From JBCCIM01 sp965263205 (GTDB lineage: Bacteria > Bacteroidota > Rhodothermia > Rhodothermales > JAHQVL01), in contig CBDHHF010000025.1 of the NCBI GenBank assembly GCA_965263205.1, forward strand, positions 372,001-436,000: a stretch of DNA of 64,000 nt, given 5' to 3'. Position 1 is the stretch's first letter, and each line of letters begins with the position of its first letter. The notes beneath the pieces were generated by a model. The model ran no database searches. It was not told where the DNA came from and worked only from the letters and a program-made list of their open reading frames with translations. This document shows positions 18,771-28,139 of the stretch, piece by piece. A program made the translations under genes and the position numbers.

Positions 18771-19660
18771 AGATGTTGAACCCACTCAAGCTGGCTTGTT
18801 GCCATGCATTCTTGCTTCTATGTTTTGCAGCCAGCGCTTTTGCGGTGCCAGGTAACCCACCTTCTTTGGAATTCCGGGCAGAAAAGGTAAAGTCGAAGGA
18901 CATTGATGACGTGCTGAACAAGCTTGCGCCAGAGGGCTGGATGCCGGCGTTTATCATCGAAGACGAGCTCAGAAAACGCGTCCTGTTCAGGCGCTCCCTC
19001 GATCCGGCGCGGCGTGCGCTCACGCTGGAGTACCAGGCGAAAACCGTCGATGGGATGATGAAGCAGATGCAGGAGGTGGTCAATGCGGAAGCGGAAGCCG
19101 GCTGGATGCCCGTGTTTATCATACGCGATACGTTTAAACACCGCATTATCTTTACGCGCGATAAAAACCGCACCAGCGCCAATGCTGAATACATGAAATT
19201 GATCGTCGATGAATCGCGGCACCTCGATGACACCTTTAACCACCACGGGCGCGTTGGCTGGGAGCCCAAGTTTGTAATCGAATATGGCGAGCGCTACCAC
19301 GTACTATTCAGGCGCAAAACAGGCGTTGAGCACCAGCCCAAAAAGTACCGGGCCCTTAAAACGCTTGCTACCAGCCTGATCGATAATACCTTTAACGAAC
19401 TCGCCGTTGAGGGTTGGCAGCCGCTCATCACGTTTCAGGACAAAAAAGAGTACCGCATGCTCTTCGTCTCACACCCCCAGGCACATCGCCTCGAGTATTT
19501 TGCGGATCGCGTGACACTGATCAAGCACCTCGACGACAGCTTCACCAAGTGGAATCAGAACAGCTGGCATCCCATCTTTCTCTGGCATTTCTCAGCAGAT
19601 ACCACACTGTTTACCGGTGAAGAACAGTACCGTATCCTGTTCGCTAGAGCGCGGGAGTGA
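18767..19660 (+). CDS. Secreted protein of five DUF4177-like repeats
   Basis: ATG at 18767 overlaps the TGA of the channel gene by four bases; longer open frames upstream lie over the channel gene. The 297-residue product has a signal peptide (to about residue 26, AASAFA) and then five tandem repeats of about 42-50 residues starting near 35, 88, 141, 193 and 243. Each has a helical half ending in the pattern G-W-x-P (Trp58, 113, 165, 217, 267; the last reads SWHP) and two strands ending in LFRR or a variant. A single such unit resembles DUF4177, a small domain of unknown role. The final codons run into a 7-bp tandem repeat that also contains the stop. Confidence 0.75.
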   Translation: MKMLNPLKLACCHAFLLLCFAASAFAVPGNPPSLEFRAEKVKSKDIDDVLNKLAPEGWMPAFIIEDELRKRVLFRRSLDPARRALTLEYQAKTVDGMMKQMQEVVNAEAEAGWMPVFIIRDTFKHRIIFTRDKNRTSANAEYMKLIVDESRHLDDTFNHHGRVGWEPKFVIEYGERYHVLFRRKTGVEHQPKKYRALKTLATSLIDNTFNELAVEGWQPLITFQDKKEYRMLFVSHPQAHRLEYFADRVTLIKHLDDSFTKWNQNSWHPIFLWHFSADTTLFTGEEQYRILFARARE

Positions 19661-19751
19661 GGAGTGAGGAGTGAGGAGTGAGGAGTGAGGAGTGAGGAGT
19701 GAGGAGTGAGGAGTGAGGAGTGAGGAGTGAGGAGTGAGGAGTGAGGAGTGA
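19654..19751. repeat. Tandem repeat, 14 copies of a 7-bp unit GGAGTGA
   Basis: Positions 19654-19751 are exactly 14 perfect copies of GGAGTGA. The first copy contains the last codon and the TGA stop of the DUF4177-repeat gene. A perfect array of this length is expected to vary in copy number between strains. Confidence 0.95.
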
Positions 19752-19986
19752 AATTTCCTTCGATATTCGGTGTTCCTTGTCAGGGGTGTTCGATATTCAA
19801 ACCCGGCGCAAGCCCCGAAGAGATCCTTCGCAAGGCTCAGGATGACGAGGATGAAGTAAATCATCATTCCCCAATCAACAATCAGAACCTCTGCTTCGAG
19901 TTACAAGTTCACATCTTGGTAAAGCAGCGTAACCCACCTTTTTGTATGCTGTGCTGTTATACTCCCACCTTTTCCATCAGAATACC
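19752..19986. other. Intergenic leader of the alkaline phosphatase gene
   Basis: Between the heptamer array and the phosphatase start. It contains two TTCGATATTC(G/A) words about 30 bases apart and, near 19820-19850, a GATCCTTCGC...GCTCAGGATGAC stretch with partial dyad symmetry. No gene is recognised; promoter elements of the phosphatase probably lie in the 3' half. Confidence 0.4.
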
Positions 19987-21078
19987 ATGTCTACCACTAT
20001 GCTTCTCCGTGCGGCACCTTTTGTGTGTACGTTGTTGCTTCTTAGTATTTCGGCACCCGTCCAGGCACAGCAACCAGAATCACAGGCAAAAAATGTCATT
20101 TTGTTAATTGGCGACGGTATGGGCCTGACACAGATGTCATCCATCTATTTCCGCGATGTAGATAAGGTACATTTCGATGAAATGACCCACATCGGGCTCA
20201 TCAAGACCTGGTCTTCAAACGCAAAAATTACGGACTCAGCGTCGAGTGCAACCGCATATGCTGCAGGCGTCAAAACGTATAATGGCGCAATCGGCGTCAA
20301 CGCTGATACTGTAAGCGTCCCTTCAATCATTGAGCAGATTAGTCCGAATGGCATTGCAACCGGCCTCCTGGCAACATCGTCGATTACACACGCAACGCCG
20401 GCTGCGTTTTACGCACACGCTTTTTCTCGCAACATGCACTACGGCATCGCCGAGCAACTGGTCACGTCTGATGTTGATTTCTTCGCTGGCGGAGGACTCC
20501 AGTACTTTGCAGACCGCAGAGACGGTAAAAACCTGTTCGGCAAATTAGAAGAACGGGGATTTGAGGTTGACTCAACCGCATTGCTACACACCGATGCCCT
20601 TGATGCAGCAAAGAAATACGGCTTTCTACTGGAAGCGGATGGCATGATGCCCATCCTCGAAGGACGCGGTGATTTCCTACCCGAAGCCACCTCGTTGGCA
20701 CTGGCATATTTTCAGAAAAAAGACATGCCGTTTTTTATGATGATCGAAGGGTCGCAAATTGACTGGGGAGGCCACGCAAACGCATCCGAGTATGTGATGA
20801 CTGAGGTGGAGGATTTCAATAAAACCCTGGGGCGCGTCCTCGACTTTGCGAAAGCCGATGGGAATACGCTGGTTGTTGTTACCGCCGACCACGAAACAGG
20901 CGGATTTGCCCTCTCAGCAGGCGATGACTATAATGCATTGAATGGCACGTTTTCAACCGGGGGGCACACCGCGACCCTTGTACCGGTCTACGCCTTTGGT
21001 CCGGGAGCACGTGTATTCAATGGCATTTACCAAAACACGGCGATTTACAACAAAATCCTCGAGGCAACTGGCTGGTAG
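19987..21078 (+). CDS. Alkaline phosphatase (PhoA/PhoB family), secreted
   Basis: ATG at 19987 gives 363 residues with a signal peptide ending near SAPVQAQ (about 27). Metal and catalytic motifs are complete: LIGDGMG (Asp43), the nucleophile in TDSASSATA (Ser84), THATPAAF, EGSQIDWGGHAN, TADHETGGF and the closing His in STGGHT. It is somewhat shorter than E. coli PhoA (about 450) and resembles the compact marine enzymes. It should hydrolyse phosphate monoesters in the periplasm using zinc and magnesium. A small secreted NTF2-like gene follows after 47 bases. Confidence 0.9.
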   Translation: MSTTMLLRAAPFVCTLLLLSISAPVQAQQPESQAKNVILLIGDGMGLTQMSSIYFRDVDKVHFDEMTHIGLIKTWSSNAKITDSASSATAYAAGVKTYNGAIGVNADTVSVPSIIEQISPNGIATGLLATSSITHATPAAFYAHAFSRNMHYGIAEQLVTSDVDFFAGGGLQYFADRRDGKNLFGKLEERGFEVDSTALLHTDALDAAKKYGFLLEADGMMPILEGRGDFLPEATSLALAYFQKKDMPFFMMIEGSQIDWGGHANASEYVMTEVEDFNKTLGRVLDFAKADGNTLVVVTADHETGGFALSAGDDYNALNGTFSTGGHTATLVPVYAFGPGARVFNGIYQNTAIYNKILEATGW

Positions 21079-21125
21079 GGATTGAGTTTGCCGGCCTTAC
21101 TTTTTAGCGATTACCCAGCTTTACT

Positions 21126-21638
21126 ATGAAATTGATCCGCGCAAGCCTTTTCTGTTTGTTTGCCTTTTTTGCCACACCATCCCTCTACGCACAAACGCAT
21201 AACCCAGACGATGTTGCAACACTCGATGGCATCATCAATGCGTACTATGAAATTGTCTCGGGTCCCGCCGGCAGCATTCCCGACCGGGAACGCGATCTGT
21301 ACATCCATATCCCCGACGCACAGGTAATTATTATATCAGAAGATGCGGAAGGTAACATTGTACCTAATACGATGACCATCCAGGGTTTTCACGACCGGAT
21401 GGATGGGCCGCGTAAAACAGGCTTTTTTGAATACGAAATCCACCGGGAAACCCAACAGTACGGGGCCGTGACGCATATCTGGAGTACATACGAATGGAAA
21501 ACTACCGAAGATGGTCCTGTGGGTGGACGTGGCATAAACAGTATCCAGCTCTACCACGATGGGGATCGTTGGTGGATTGCAGCAGAGGTGTTTGATACCC
21601 GCAACAAGCCCGTTCCCGAACAGTACATGCCGAAATAA
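21126..21638 (+). CDS. Secreted SnoaL/NTF2-like (DUF4440-type) protein
   Basis: 170 residues with a signal peptide (cleavage after about residue 22, SLYAQ). The mature part has the cone-like NTF2 layout: an initial helix DVATLDGIINAYYEIV, then strands including THIWSTYEW and the terminal INSIQLYHDGDRWWIAAEVF, which is the usual SnoaL_3/DUF4440 ending. Function unknown; such proteins bind small molecules or are minor enzymes. It is followed by a strong hairpin terminator. Confidence 0.72.
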   Translation: MKLIRASLFCLFAFFATPSLYAQTHNPDDVATLDGIINAYYEIVSGPAGSIPDRERDLYIHIPDAQVIIISEDAEGNIVPNTMTIQGFHDRMDGPRKTGFFEYEIHRETQQYGAVTHIWSTYEWKTTEDGPVGGRGINSIQLYHDGDRWWIAAEVFDTRNKPVPEQYMPK

Positions 21639-21645
21639 AATCAAG

Positions 21646-21678
21646 AAGCCCTGGCGTGGGTCAGACGCCAGGGCTTTT
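21646..21678. terminator. Bidirectional hairpin terminator
   Basis: A perfect 12-bp stem (21646-21657 with 21665-21676) and 7-base loop followed by TTTT, with A residues on the other side. It separates the plus-strand SnoaL-like gene from the minus-strand pseudopilin-like trio and may serve both. Confidence 0.8.
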
Positions 21679-21714
21679 CCATCTCAAGGAGATCCTTCTT
21701 CCGATATAAACTTT

Positions 21715-23571
21715 TTACGGGGTATTAACAGTCAAAATCAACGGGTTATTGGCATCGCGGGCATCCCATTGCCGATGCCACGTACCAAGGTTGGTAACGC
21801 CAAAGCCGGCGGCAAAACCACTAAAGGCCCCCAGGTTTAACAAAGCACTCTTGTCACCGCGAATGGTTGTATTGTCCCCAATGATCAAATCCAAACCATA
21901 ATCTGCAGACTGCAAATCGGTTGCGAGGTCTTCCATTTCATCTTCAAAATCCTCCTCCTCGTCTGTTCTACGATGCCAATACAAACTGGCCTCATACACC
22001 ATTTTGTCTGCGCCGAGCAATAGATTGCGTCTGTACGCGCGCAAAGCAAGTGACCCATAGCGATTAAAGTCTGCCCAAACACACTCTGGACCACTCGAGC
22101 GATTTGTAGGATGGTAACAGGGATCATAATCAGAACCCGTGTCCCACATCTTTTTGAGCGAACTCAATCGTGTGATGGCAATATCAAAATGCTCCAACTC
22201 ATTAATGGGGAATGCCTGGGTTTTGAAGACATTTCCACTGGCTGCGATACTCGCGTCGAATCCGGCGCCGGCTGTTTGGAGCACAGGAGGCCCCGTCGTT
22301 CGATCAATCGTGATCACACCCCGACCATGGTTGTGGTTGTTCACAATCTCGAAGTAAACACTATCGCCAATCAGGCTTAACGTCTCATTGAAATAGGTAT
22401 TGTTCTCATGATCTGGCTCCGAGAAATCGTCGGAATGGAAAACAACTCGATTGCCTTTTTGAGAAGTAAAGTCGTGCGTATGCTGTAGAATTTGTGAGTG
22501 ATAGAAGTCCTGACCAAAAGCAGAGGTCCAGGTGCCATTCATATCGCGGTACACCGATACATCCATATGGCCGGTGTTAGGCAACCCTTCGTGTAGGGCA
22601 ACGATAGCACCTTCGATAAGCACATCGCCTCCCAGGTTGATTGCTGGATTCAAACTACTCTGTGGCGGTTTCACCAGAATTACGCCATCCCAATTGAACG
22701 TGACACCCGGCGGTACAATAAGGTCGCCTTCAACAACCAGAATACCTTTGCCCGAAAAGTCACTGGATAGGGAAAGATCACCCTCAACTGTTAACATGGA
22801 CTTGCTGCCGTCGAGTCCAAAGGTTGAACTGAGATCGCCGGCGCCACTTGCCAATTGGTGCTGGGCAGGGTTAGCCAACGCATACACTTCAACAGCCTCG
22901 CTAATCTGGTCTGGATAAAACAATCCTTGCTGGCCGTCAAACGCGTCGCGCTCAGCCTGTGTGAAGCTCTGGATGTTGGAAGCCAACGTAGTGTTTCCAC
23001 TATTATTTAACGCTGTCTCCAAAATCGTGGCACTTTCATTAAGTCCCAAATTCCATTCAGACAAATCTGAAATTTGCGCAAGATCATCAACAAAAACAGT
23101 CTCCAAATCTTGTAGACTCTGATCATCCAGGGCGATGCTTTCCAGATCGAGAACCGCCAGGTTCGAAATCGTTGGTTGGATGGCTCCGGCTTTAAACTGT
23201 ACCGGGTTCAACGAAAACCCTTGCCAGGCAAATCGGCTGCGGATTTCGTGGACGGTTGAGTCATATGCGCCATACGCACGAAACTCGAGAATATTGGGGC
23301 TTGGGAACGAGTAGTCCTTAATCCAGATTTTGCCTCCATCCCGAGTCAGTGTATCTGTAAAGGGCTGCGTAACGGTGTTACTCCCGTCGCTGTCCACCCA
23401 ATGGGTGAGAACGAGCTTACGCCCCGTCAGCGCGAGGTCTCGGGCCATTTCGAGGGAGCGTTTTTTGTTTTCGCGGTTGTCTGTTTCGTTGGCCTGGCCC
23501 TGCATATTAAACACGGCAAGTAAAGTCGAGAAGACAACAGCAATGGCTATTACCAGTGCGCCTTTTCCCAT
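21715..23571 (-). CDS. PilX-like surface protein of a pseudopilin-like trio
   Basis: 618 residues; ATG at 23571. A short N-terminal hydrophobic helix (about 4-22) is followed by a large extracellular part. Residues about 265-300 (SGKGILVVEGDLIVPPGV, then NWDGVILV) match the GILVVDGDL-type strand region seen in PilX-like proteins with a DUF7305-type domain. There is no clear prepilin peptidase site. An acidic patch EEEDFEDEMEDL lies near 555. As third gene of the trio it takes the PilX place in a pilV-pilW-pilX order. It probably is assembled at the envelope surface with the two other products; function is inferred from order and this one segment. Confidence 0.55.
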   Translation of the reverse strand: MGKGALVIAIAVVFSTLLAVFNMQGQANETDNRENKKRSLEMARDLALTGRKLVLTHWVDSDGSNTVTQPFTDTLTRDGGKIWIKDYSFPSPNILEFRAYGAYDSTVHEIRSRFAWQGFSLNPVQFKAGAIQPTISNLAVLDLESIALDDQSLQDLETVFVDDLAQISDLSEWNLGLNESATILETALNNSGNTTLASNIQSFTQAERDAFDGQQGLFYPDQISEAVEVYALANPAQHQLASGAGDLSSTFGLDGSKSMLTVEGDLSLSSDFSGKGILVVEGDLIVPPGVTFNWDGVILVKPPQSSLNPAINLGGDVLIEGAIVALHEGLPNTGHMDVSVYRDMNGTWTSAFGQDFYHSQILQHTHDFTSQKGNRVVFHSDDFSEPDHENNTYFNETLSLIGDSVYFEIVNNHNHGRGVITIDRTTGPPVLQTAGAGFDASIAASGNVFKTQAFPINELEHFDIAITRLSSLKKMWDTGSDYDPCYHPTNRSSGPECVWADFNRYGSLALRAYRRNLLLGADKMVYEASLYWHRRTDEEEDFEDEMEDLATDLQSADYGLDLIIGDNTTIRGDKSALLNLGAFSGFAAGFGVTNLGTWHRQWDARDANNPLILTVNTP

Positions 23572-23589
23572 TTTGTTTTCCTATACGTT

Positions 23590-24285
23590 TTAATTCCAAT
23601 TGCTCAGCTCAACCGTTGCACCATAGCGACTGAAATTGAGCTGTGTTCTGGATTCCTGGCCTGCAATTTCATCCATTGCTTCCTGTGCCATCTGGAGTTG
23701 GAAGCGGACTTTAGAAAGCGCAAGCGGGCACTGACCCGACACGGGTGATTGAAATAGAGGATTTCCATTTTCTGCAAACTCAACCCTGAAGAAGGCAACG
23801 CCGCGATCACTCCATCCATTTGCCGAGCCGGCGACAAACCGATCCAATCGATAAAGCGGATGCGTTTGTGTCGTACCTCCAACCAGTCGAGAAACGTTGT
23901 GCCCAGGCGTACGCGACAATTGATACAGAACTTGTGCAACCGGTGCTGCCATTGGGTCAGCATAGTCCGTTTGGGGATCTGAAAGCGTTGGAAACTGGAA
24001 TGTTATTGTTGTATCCCCATTGAACGAAAAGTCACATTCATAAGACGTTACCAACCCACCCGAAAAAACGCCTCTCGCAATAGCAGAGTCGGTTTGGGCC
24101 TGGGTGCGCATGTTCATCAAGTCGCGTTCAAGCATTTCAGAGATGTCCAGCGTACCCGAGCGTACCATATAGTTTACCGTTGTCTCTGCATTCGACTGCA
24201 TACCGCGGAGCTGGATTACCCCAACAATCAACATGATGGCCGCAAAAACCAGAAATGAGCTTATGTGGTCAAATAAAAACTGCAT
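23590..24285 (-). CDS. PilW-like pseudopilin-like membrane protein
   Basis: 231 residues; ATG at 24285. One N-terminal hydrophobic helix (about 9-28) precedes a helix (SNAETTVNYMVRSGTLDISEMLERDLMN in two parts around residues 31-58) of the kind that starts PilW-like minor pilins, and a strand-rich C-terminal part with one Cys pair (about 84 and 186). No canonical Gly/Glu+5 prepilin motif is present. It lies 18 bases upstream of the PilX-like gene and 24 bases downstream of the PilV-like gene. Name is by analogy only. Confidence 0.5.
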   Translation of the reverse strand: MQFLFDHISSFLVFAAIMLIVGVIQLRGMQSNAETTVNYMVRSGTLDISEMLERDLMNMRTQAQTDSAIARGVFSGGLVTSYECDFSFNGDTTITFQFPTLSDPQTDYADPMAAPVAQVLYQLSRTPGHNVSRLVGGTTQTHPLYRLDRFVAGSANGWSDRGVAFFRVEFAENGNPLFQSPVSGQCPLALSKVRFQLQMAQEAMDEIAGQESRTQLNFSRYGATVELSNWN

Positions 24286-24309
24286 AATACCAGTAGATGG
24301 AGGGCTCGC

Positions 24310-24837
24310 TTAGTTATTGATGTAGTCCGTAATGACTACCATTTTCTGAAAGCGAACCACGGCTTGCGCCTGGCCGATTCCGTCAAGTGCCGTTGCCTGA
24401 ATCTGAATCTCTTTTGCAAGGGTAGGTACGGAAGAGCTATCACCATCAACGGCCTTTACATATCGAACAGAATATTCGCCTTTGATTGTGAACTGCTCAT
24501 TGTTCAATGCGTGCGACGTTGTATCAACGAGCCCATCAAAATCGTCGAGATCGTCCAGGGTTGTCCAATCGCCAGGATCTTCACCACCTTCATAGCCAAA
24601 ACTAGCCAAAGGCGTAAGATCACTTAGCCCCGTATCAAGGATCGTCATGTTAACCCGGGATTCATCAAAATCGCGCTGTGTGATTTCGTGCAGGCGTACT
24701 TTGGCAAAGTCAGCTGCGGCTGATTCCATTTCACGGAGATAGGCATTTTTCTGGACGAGAAATGCGGAACGCTGTTGGTTGAGCGAGAGCGTTACAAGTA
24801 TGAGTAGCGCCCCCATGGCAAGCATGGTTTGTTGCAT
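24310..24837 (-). CDS. PilV-like pseudopilin-like membrane protein
   Basis: 175 residues; ATG at 24837. An N-terminal hydrophobic helix (about 3-20) continues into an amphipathic helix rich in Glu and Ala, the layout of type II/IV pseudopilins, with a strand-rich remainder. There are no cysteines. It is the first gene of the trio transcribed leftward towards 21715. Because the usual prepilin cleavage motif is missing, either these are processed differently or they are not true pilins. Confidence 0.48.
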   Translation of the reverse strand: MQQTMLAMGALLILVTLSLNQQRSAFLVQKNAYLREMESAAADFAKVRLHEITQRDFDESRVNMTILDTGLSDLTPLASFGYEGGEDPGDWTTLDDLDDFDGLVDTTSHALNNEQFTIKGEYSVRYVKAVDGDSSSVPTLAKEIQIQATALDGIGQAQAVVRFQKMVVITDYINN

Positions 24838-25234
24838 GGGCTTAAACGGTTGGGGATGTGAGAGCGTATGGGTGAAGCAGCGCCGGCACAGAGAAGGGGC
24901 GAAACCGGTCTGTTCAGTGTCAAGCTTCGGGGGAGATGGGCAGGGACTGTATGGACTGCACAGCTAGCTTGGATTCGTGTTTCATTATTTTACAAGAAGC
25001 GTACCACTGCCATACTTTTGAGGCATTTATTTTAAACTTTGCTTACTATGCGCCAAAACGAGTCGCTTTCCGTGTATATTCGTGCGCCAAAGTATGGCGT
25101 TTTTTCGAAACGCTGGGATAACTCCCCACCCCAAAGGTGCAATACCGAACCAGGTACAGCAACTTAAGCCTACATCCACGGGCGTATCAGATTGGCGCAT
25201 CTCAAAAATGGACTCAACCCGTAAGCCGATTTAC
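24838..25234. other. 397-bp intergenic region upstream of the pseudopilin-like trio
   Basis: Presumed promoter region of the minus-strand trio, also following the minus-strand M50 gene. It contains an A/T-rich stretch at about 25020-25060. I see no gene, terminator-like hairpin or repeat. Confidence 0.4.
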
Positions 25235-26374
25235 CTACATCCCGGCAGGGTTCTGCGCATCGGAGGTTGCCGCTGCATCGATGGTTGAGGCGGTTGTGGA
25301 AGCGCCAGAGATTTCGTCGATGATTTGCTGCATCCATTCAGCTTCTGCACGCGCGACGCCCACTTGCAACGAAGACTGCCGGCTCAGCTCAATGCCTTCC
25401 CTGGCTTTTGCTACCGCTGCTTCTCCTTTGCCTTCTGCAGCCAGTAAACTTGCCTCTAATCTGGCCACCGCGTGCTTCTCTACAAAAGGGCCGTCGTACT
25501 TGTAGGCTACAGGATCTAGTTTTACATCTCGCCGCAAGCGCGTGTGATAGTACAACACTTCTAACCACAATGCCGGCTGCAACATACTCGGGGCATCGTC
25601 CAACGCGTCATGGATAAAATCGATGCACGCACCAGCAGCTTCGATGTCTCCCCGATCCAGATAAAAGAAATACGCCATGAGCCGCGTTGTAGTATCCATT
25701 TTGTCCGACATTTCCGCCTGCATGGCCAGCATTTCTTCAATGTAAGATGCCGTCCAGTCACGTGGTCTGTCACCGCGTAATGCTTCTGCCGTGAGGGCTT
25801 GTAACAGATACTTCCGCTTCCCCCGGGTACCTCCCCTGAATAAATCGAGGAGTTGCTTCCCATCGTTGTCGTACCCTTCTGTTGGTAGCGGCAACAGGGT
25901 AACAAGCGCGATACCTCCATTAAACAAGGCACTGCAAACCAAAAAGAAAACCGCATACCCCATCCAGGCCTCTGTATAGGTAGCGCTATGTAGACTGTAA
26001 GCAAGTAGCGCACTAACCCCAGCTGTTATCAAACTTGCCAGCGGCCCGCCGGCTATATACATAAAAAAGCGTCCGGGTGTATCAAGCTTTTTTTCAGGGA
26101 TGCACAACGCTAGCCCCCCGCTCATTTGCAACCAACGGTTAAGTCCCAGCTTCAGGCCACCTGCTTCATGGGTTAGTTTAAACGGACCAGCGATCATCAT
26201 CACAAATCTGAACCGGGCAGCCAGTCCACCGAACACGTGGCCTAGCTCGTGAATTAATATGACAAGAAACCCCTGAAATACCAGGTATGGAACAAGCACA
26301 TACCACGCCGGCACAGTGAACTCAATGTCACCCGCAACCCCTTCTACAACCGATGCCAGATATGCGCCGGCCAT
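25235..26374 (-). CDS. M50 family membrane metalloprotease with helical C-terminal domain
   Basis: 379 residues; ATG at 26374. Several membrane segments carry the zinc motif HELGHVFGG (His42, Glu43, His46), and the third ligand is plausibly the Asp in EGYDNDGKQLLDL near residue 170. Site-2-type proteases cleave substrates within the membrane. After the membrane part (about 1-185) there is a soluble helical domain (about 190-360) with TPR-like helix pairs such as YFFYLDRGDIEAAGACIDF, which may bind substrates. The last 25 residues are Ala/Thr/Ser-rich. Confidence 0.8.
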   Translation of the reverse strand: MAGAYLASVVEGVAGDIEFTVPAWYVLVPYLVFQGFLVILIHELGHVFGGLAARFRFVMMIAGPFKLTHEAGGLKLGLNRWLQMSGGLALCIPEKKLDTPGRFFMYIAGGPLASLITAGVSALLAYSLHSATYTEAWMGYAVFFLVCSALFNGGIALVTLLPLPTEGYDNDGKQLLDLFRGGTRGKRKYLLQALTAEALRGDRPRDWTASYIEEMLAMQAEMSDKMDTTTRLMAYFFYLDRGDIEAAGACIDFIHDALDDAPSMLQPALWLEVLYYHTRLRRDVKLDPVAYKYDGPFVEKHAVARLEASLLAAEGKGEAAVAKAREGIELSRQSSLQVGVARAEAEWMQQIIDEISGASTTASTIDAAATSDAQNPAGM

Positions 26375-26657
26375 GGCCCGGCAAACATAATGGCGACAAA
26401 AGCCACGCCTTTTCTTATTCGAGAAGATTTGGACGACATAGGATGGTATGTGGGGTATTAGAAAGCAGACGTGTACTTTACGTATCGGCTTGTTCTACGA
26501 ATTCAGAACCAACAAGTTGGGCTGGCCCTTCTGCCTCGAATACGTAGCGAATCATCACGTTGGCTCGCACGCATGCAACTGTCAAAATGACTTGCGTATC
26601 GAACATGAATGAAGTAACCTGTTCGTGCCACTATTCTGTTTAAACCCGCACCGGATC

Positions 26658-28040
26658 ATGAAGAAGAAATCCATCTCCCGTAGGCAATTTGTTGGACAAT
26701 CAGCAGCCGCGTCCTTTGGCGCAATAGTATTACCCCGTCATATTTTAGGCGGTCCTGGCTTTCAGGCGCCCAGTGACACATTGAACGTCGCAGCGATCGG
26801 CGCCGGCGGCATGGGTGCATCAAATATGAGCGCCCTTACGAGTCAGAATATTGTCGCCATTTGTGACGTAGACGACGCGCGAGTTGCTGGCTCAATGAGA
26901 GACCGTGATGGCAAAATTCGTGACGATCGGGTTGAACTCGTCAAAGCTTACGAGAAAGCAAAGAAGTATAAAGACTTCCGCAAAATGCTCGAGAAGCAAA
27001 AAGACATTGATGCGGTTGTTATTGCAACACCAGACCACACCCATGCGCCGGCAGCTACCATGGCCATGCGCATGAACAAACACGTATACGTACAAAAACC
27101 GCTTACGTATACCGTTCACGAAGCACGCGTATTGCGGCAAGTTGCAAAAGAAACAGGTGTCGTCACCCAGATGGGTAACCAGGGGCACTCACAAGATGAT
27201 GGCCGGCGACTGCTGGAGCTCGTTTGGGCCGGCGCTATTGGCCCGGTACACGAAGCCCACATCTGGACCAACCGACCCATCTGGCCCCAGGGCATGGCGC
27301 GGCCTACCGAAACCGAGAAGGTGCCCGATCATCTCGACTGGGACCTCTTCCTTGGGCCGGCAAAGAAAGTGCCCTACCATTCAGCCTATACACCTTTTGT
27401 TTGGCGTGGCTGGACCGACTACGGTACCGGCGCACTCGGCGACATGGGTGCACACTTGATCGACCATGCCTACTGGGCACTCGATCTCAAAGCCCCGACC
27501 TCTATCGAAGCCGCTGGCTCACCTTACGGTGGCGAAGACCGGGCCTCATTCCCGCTTGCCACTCAGGTACACTACGAGTTTGCCCAGGGATACCGCGATC
27601 CCATCAAGCTGACCTGGTACGACGGTGGCCTGCTCCCTCGCCGGCCCGATGTGATGCCGGCAGATGCAGAGGTCAACCCTACAGGCGGCGCGATGCTGAT
27701 CGGCGAAAAAGGTGTCCTGGTCTACGATACCTATGGCCACAACCCGCGCCTTTTCCCTGCAATCCTGGAAAAAGAATACGCAGACTTGCCACAAACCCTG
27801 CCGCGTATCGCAACCAGTCACGAAATGAACTGGGCAAATGCCTGTAAAGGCATGGGCGAAGCAACCTGCCCGTTTGATTATGCAGGACCATTAACCGAAA
27901 CCATGTTGCTCGGTAATGTCGCCTTACAGTCGGGCTATGGACGGAAGTTGTTCTGGGATGCCAAGAAAGGTGAGTTCATCAACGCACCCGATGCCAACAA
28001 GTATTTGCACTACGAATACAGAAAAGGCTGGGAGTTGTAA
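26658..28040 (+). CDS. Tat-exported Gfo/Idh/MocA family oxidoreductase
   Basis: ATG at 26658 gives 460 residues starting MKKKSISRRQFVGQSAA, a twin-arginine signal. The Rossmann motif AAIGAGGMGASNM lies near residue 46, and the EKP-equivalent reads VQKPLTYTVHEA near 143, typical of the exported group in which Gln replaces Glu. The C-terminal fold includes GDMGAHLIDHAYW with the catalytic-region histidines. Such periplasmic NAD(P)-dependent enzymes act on sugars or inositols. It stands alone with a strong terminator after it. Confidence 0.9.
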   Translation: MKKKSISRRQFVGQSAAASFGAIVLPRHILGGPGFQAPSDTLNVAAIGAGGMGASNMSALTSQNIVAICDVDDARVAGSMRDRDGKIRDDRVELVKAYEKAKKYKDFRKMLEKQKDIDAVVIATPDHTHAPAATMAMRMNKHVYVQKPLTYTVHEARVLRQVAKETGVVTQMGNQGHSQDDGRRLLELVWAGAIGPVHEAHIWTNRPIWPQGMARPTETEKVPDHLDWDLFLGPAKKVPYHSAYTPFVWRGWTDYGTGALGDMGAHLIDHAYWALDLKAPTSIEAAGSPYGGEDRASFPLATQVHYEFAQGYRDPIKLTWYDGGLLPRRPDVMPADAEVNPTGGAMLIGEKGVLVYDTYGHNPRLFPAILEKEYADLPQTLPRIATSHEMNWANACKGMGEATCPFDYAGPLTETMLLGNVALQSGYGRKLFWDAKKGEFINAPDANKYLHYEYRKGWEL

Positions 28041-28062
28041 GGTGCGCACGGGCTAGATTACT

Positions 28063-28098
28063 AAAGCACGCAGAGACCGGGTTTCTGCGTGCTTTTTG
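28063..28098 (+). terminator. Rho-independent terminator after the Gfo/Idh/MocA gene
   Basis: A perfect 12-bp stem (28063-28074 with 28084-28095) with a 9-base loop, followed by TT then GCG; the left arm begins AAA so the hairpin may act in both directions, though the plus-strand T run (within the stem end) is the longer. Confidence 0.75.
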
Positions 28099-28139
28099 CG
28101 TTAAAACCAATTTCGAGTGCCGAATGTCGATTGTTATTT

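Noticed and set aside
27224..27847. 207-codon frame inside the Gfo/Idh/MocA gene
   Set aside because: Arg/Pro-rich shadow of the true frame.
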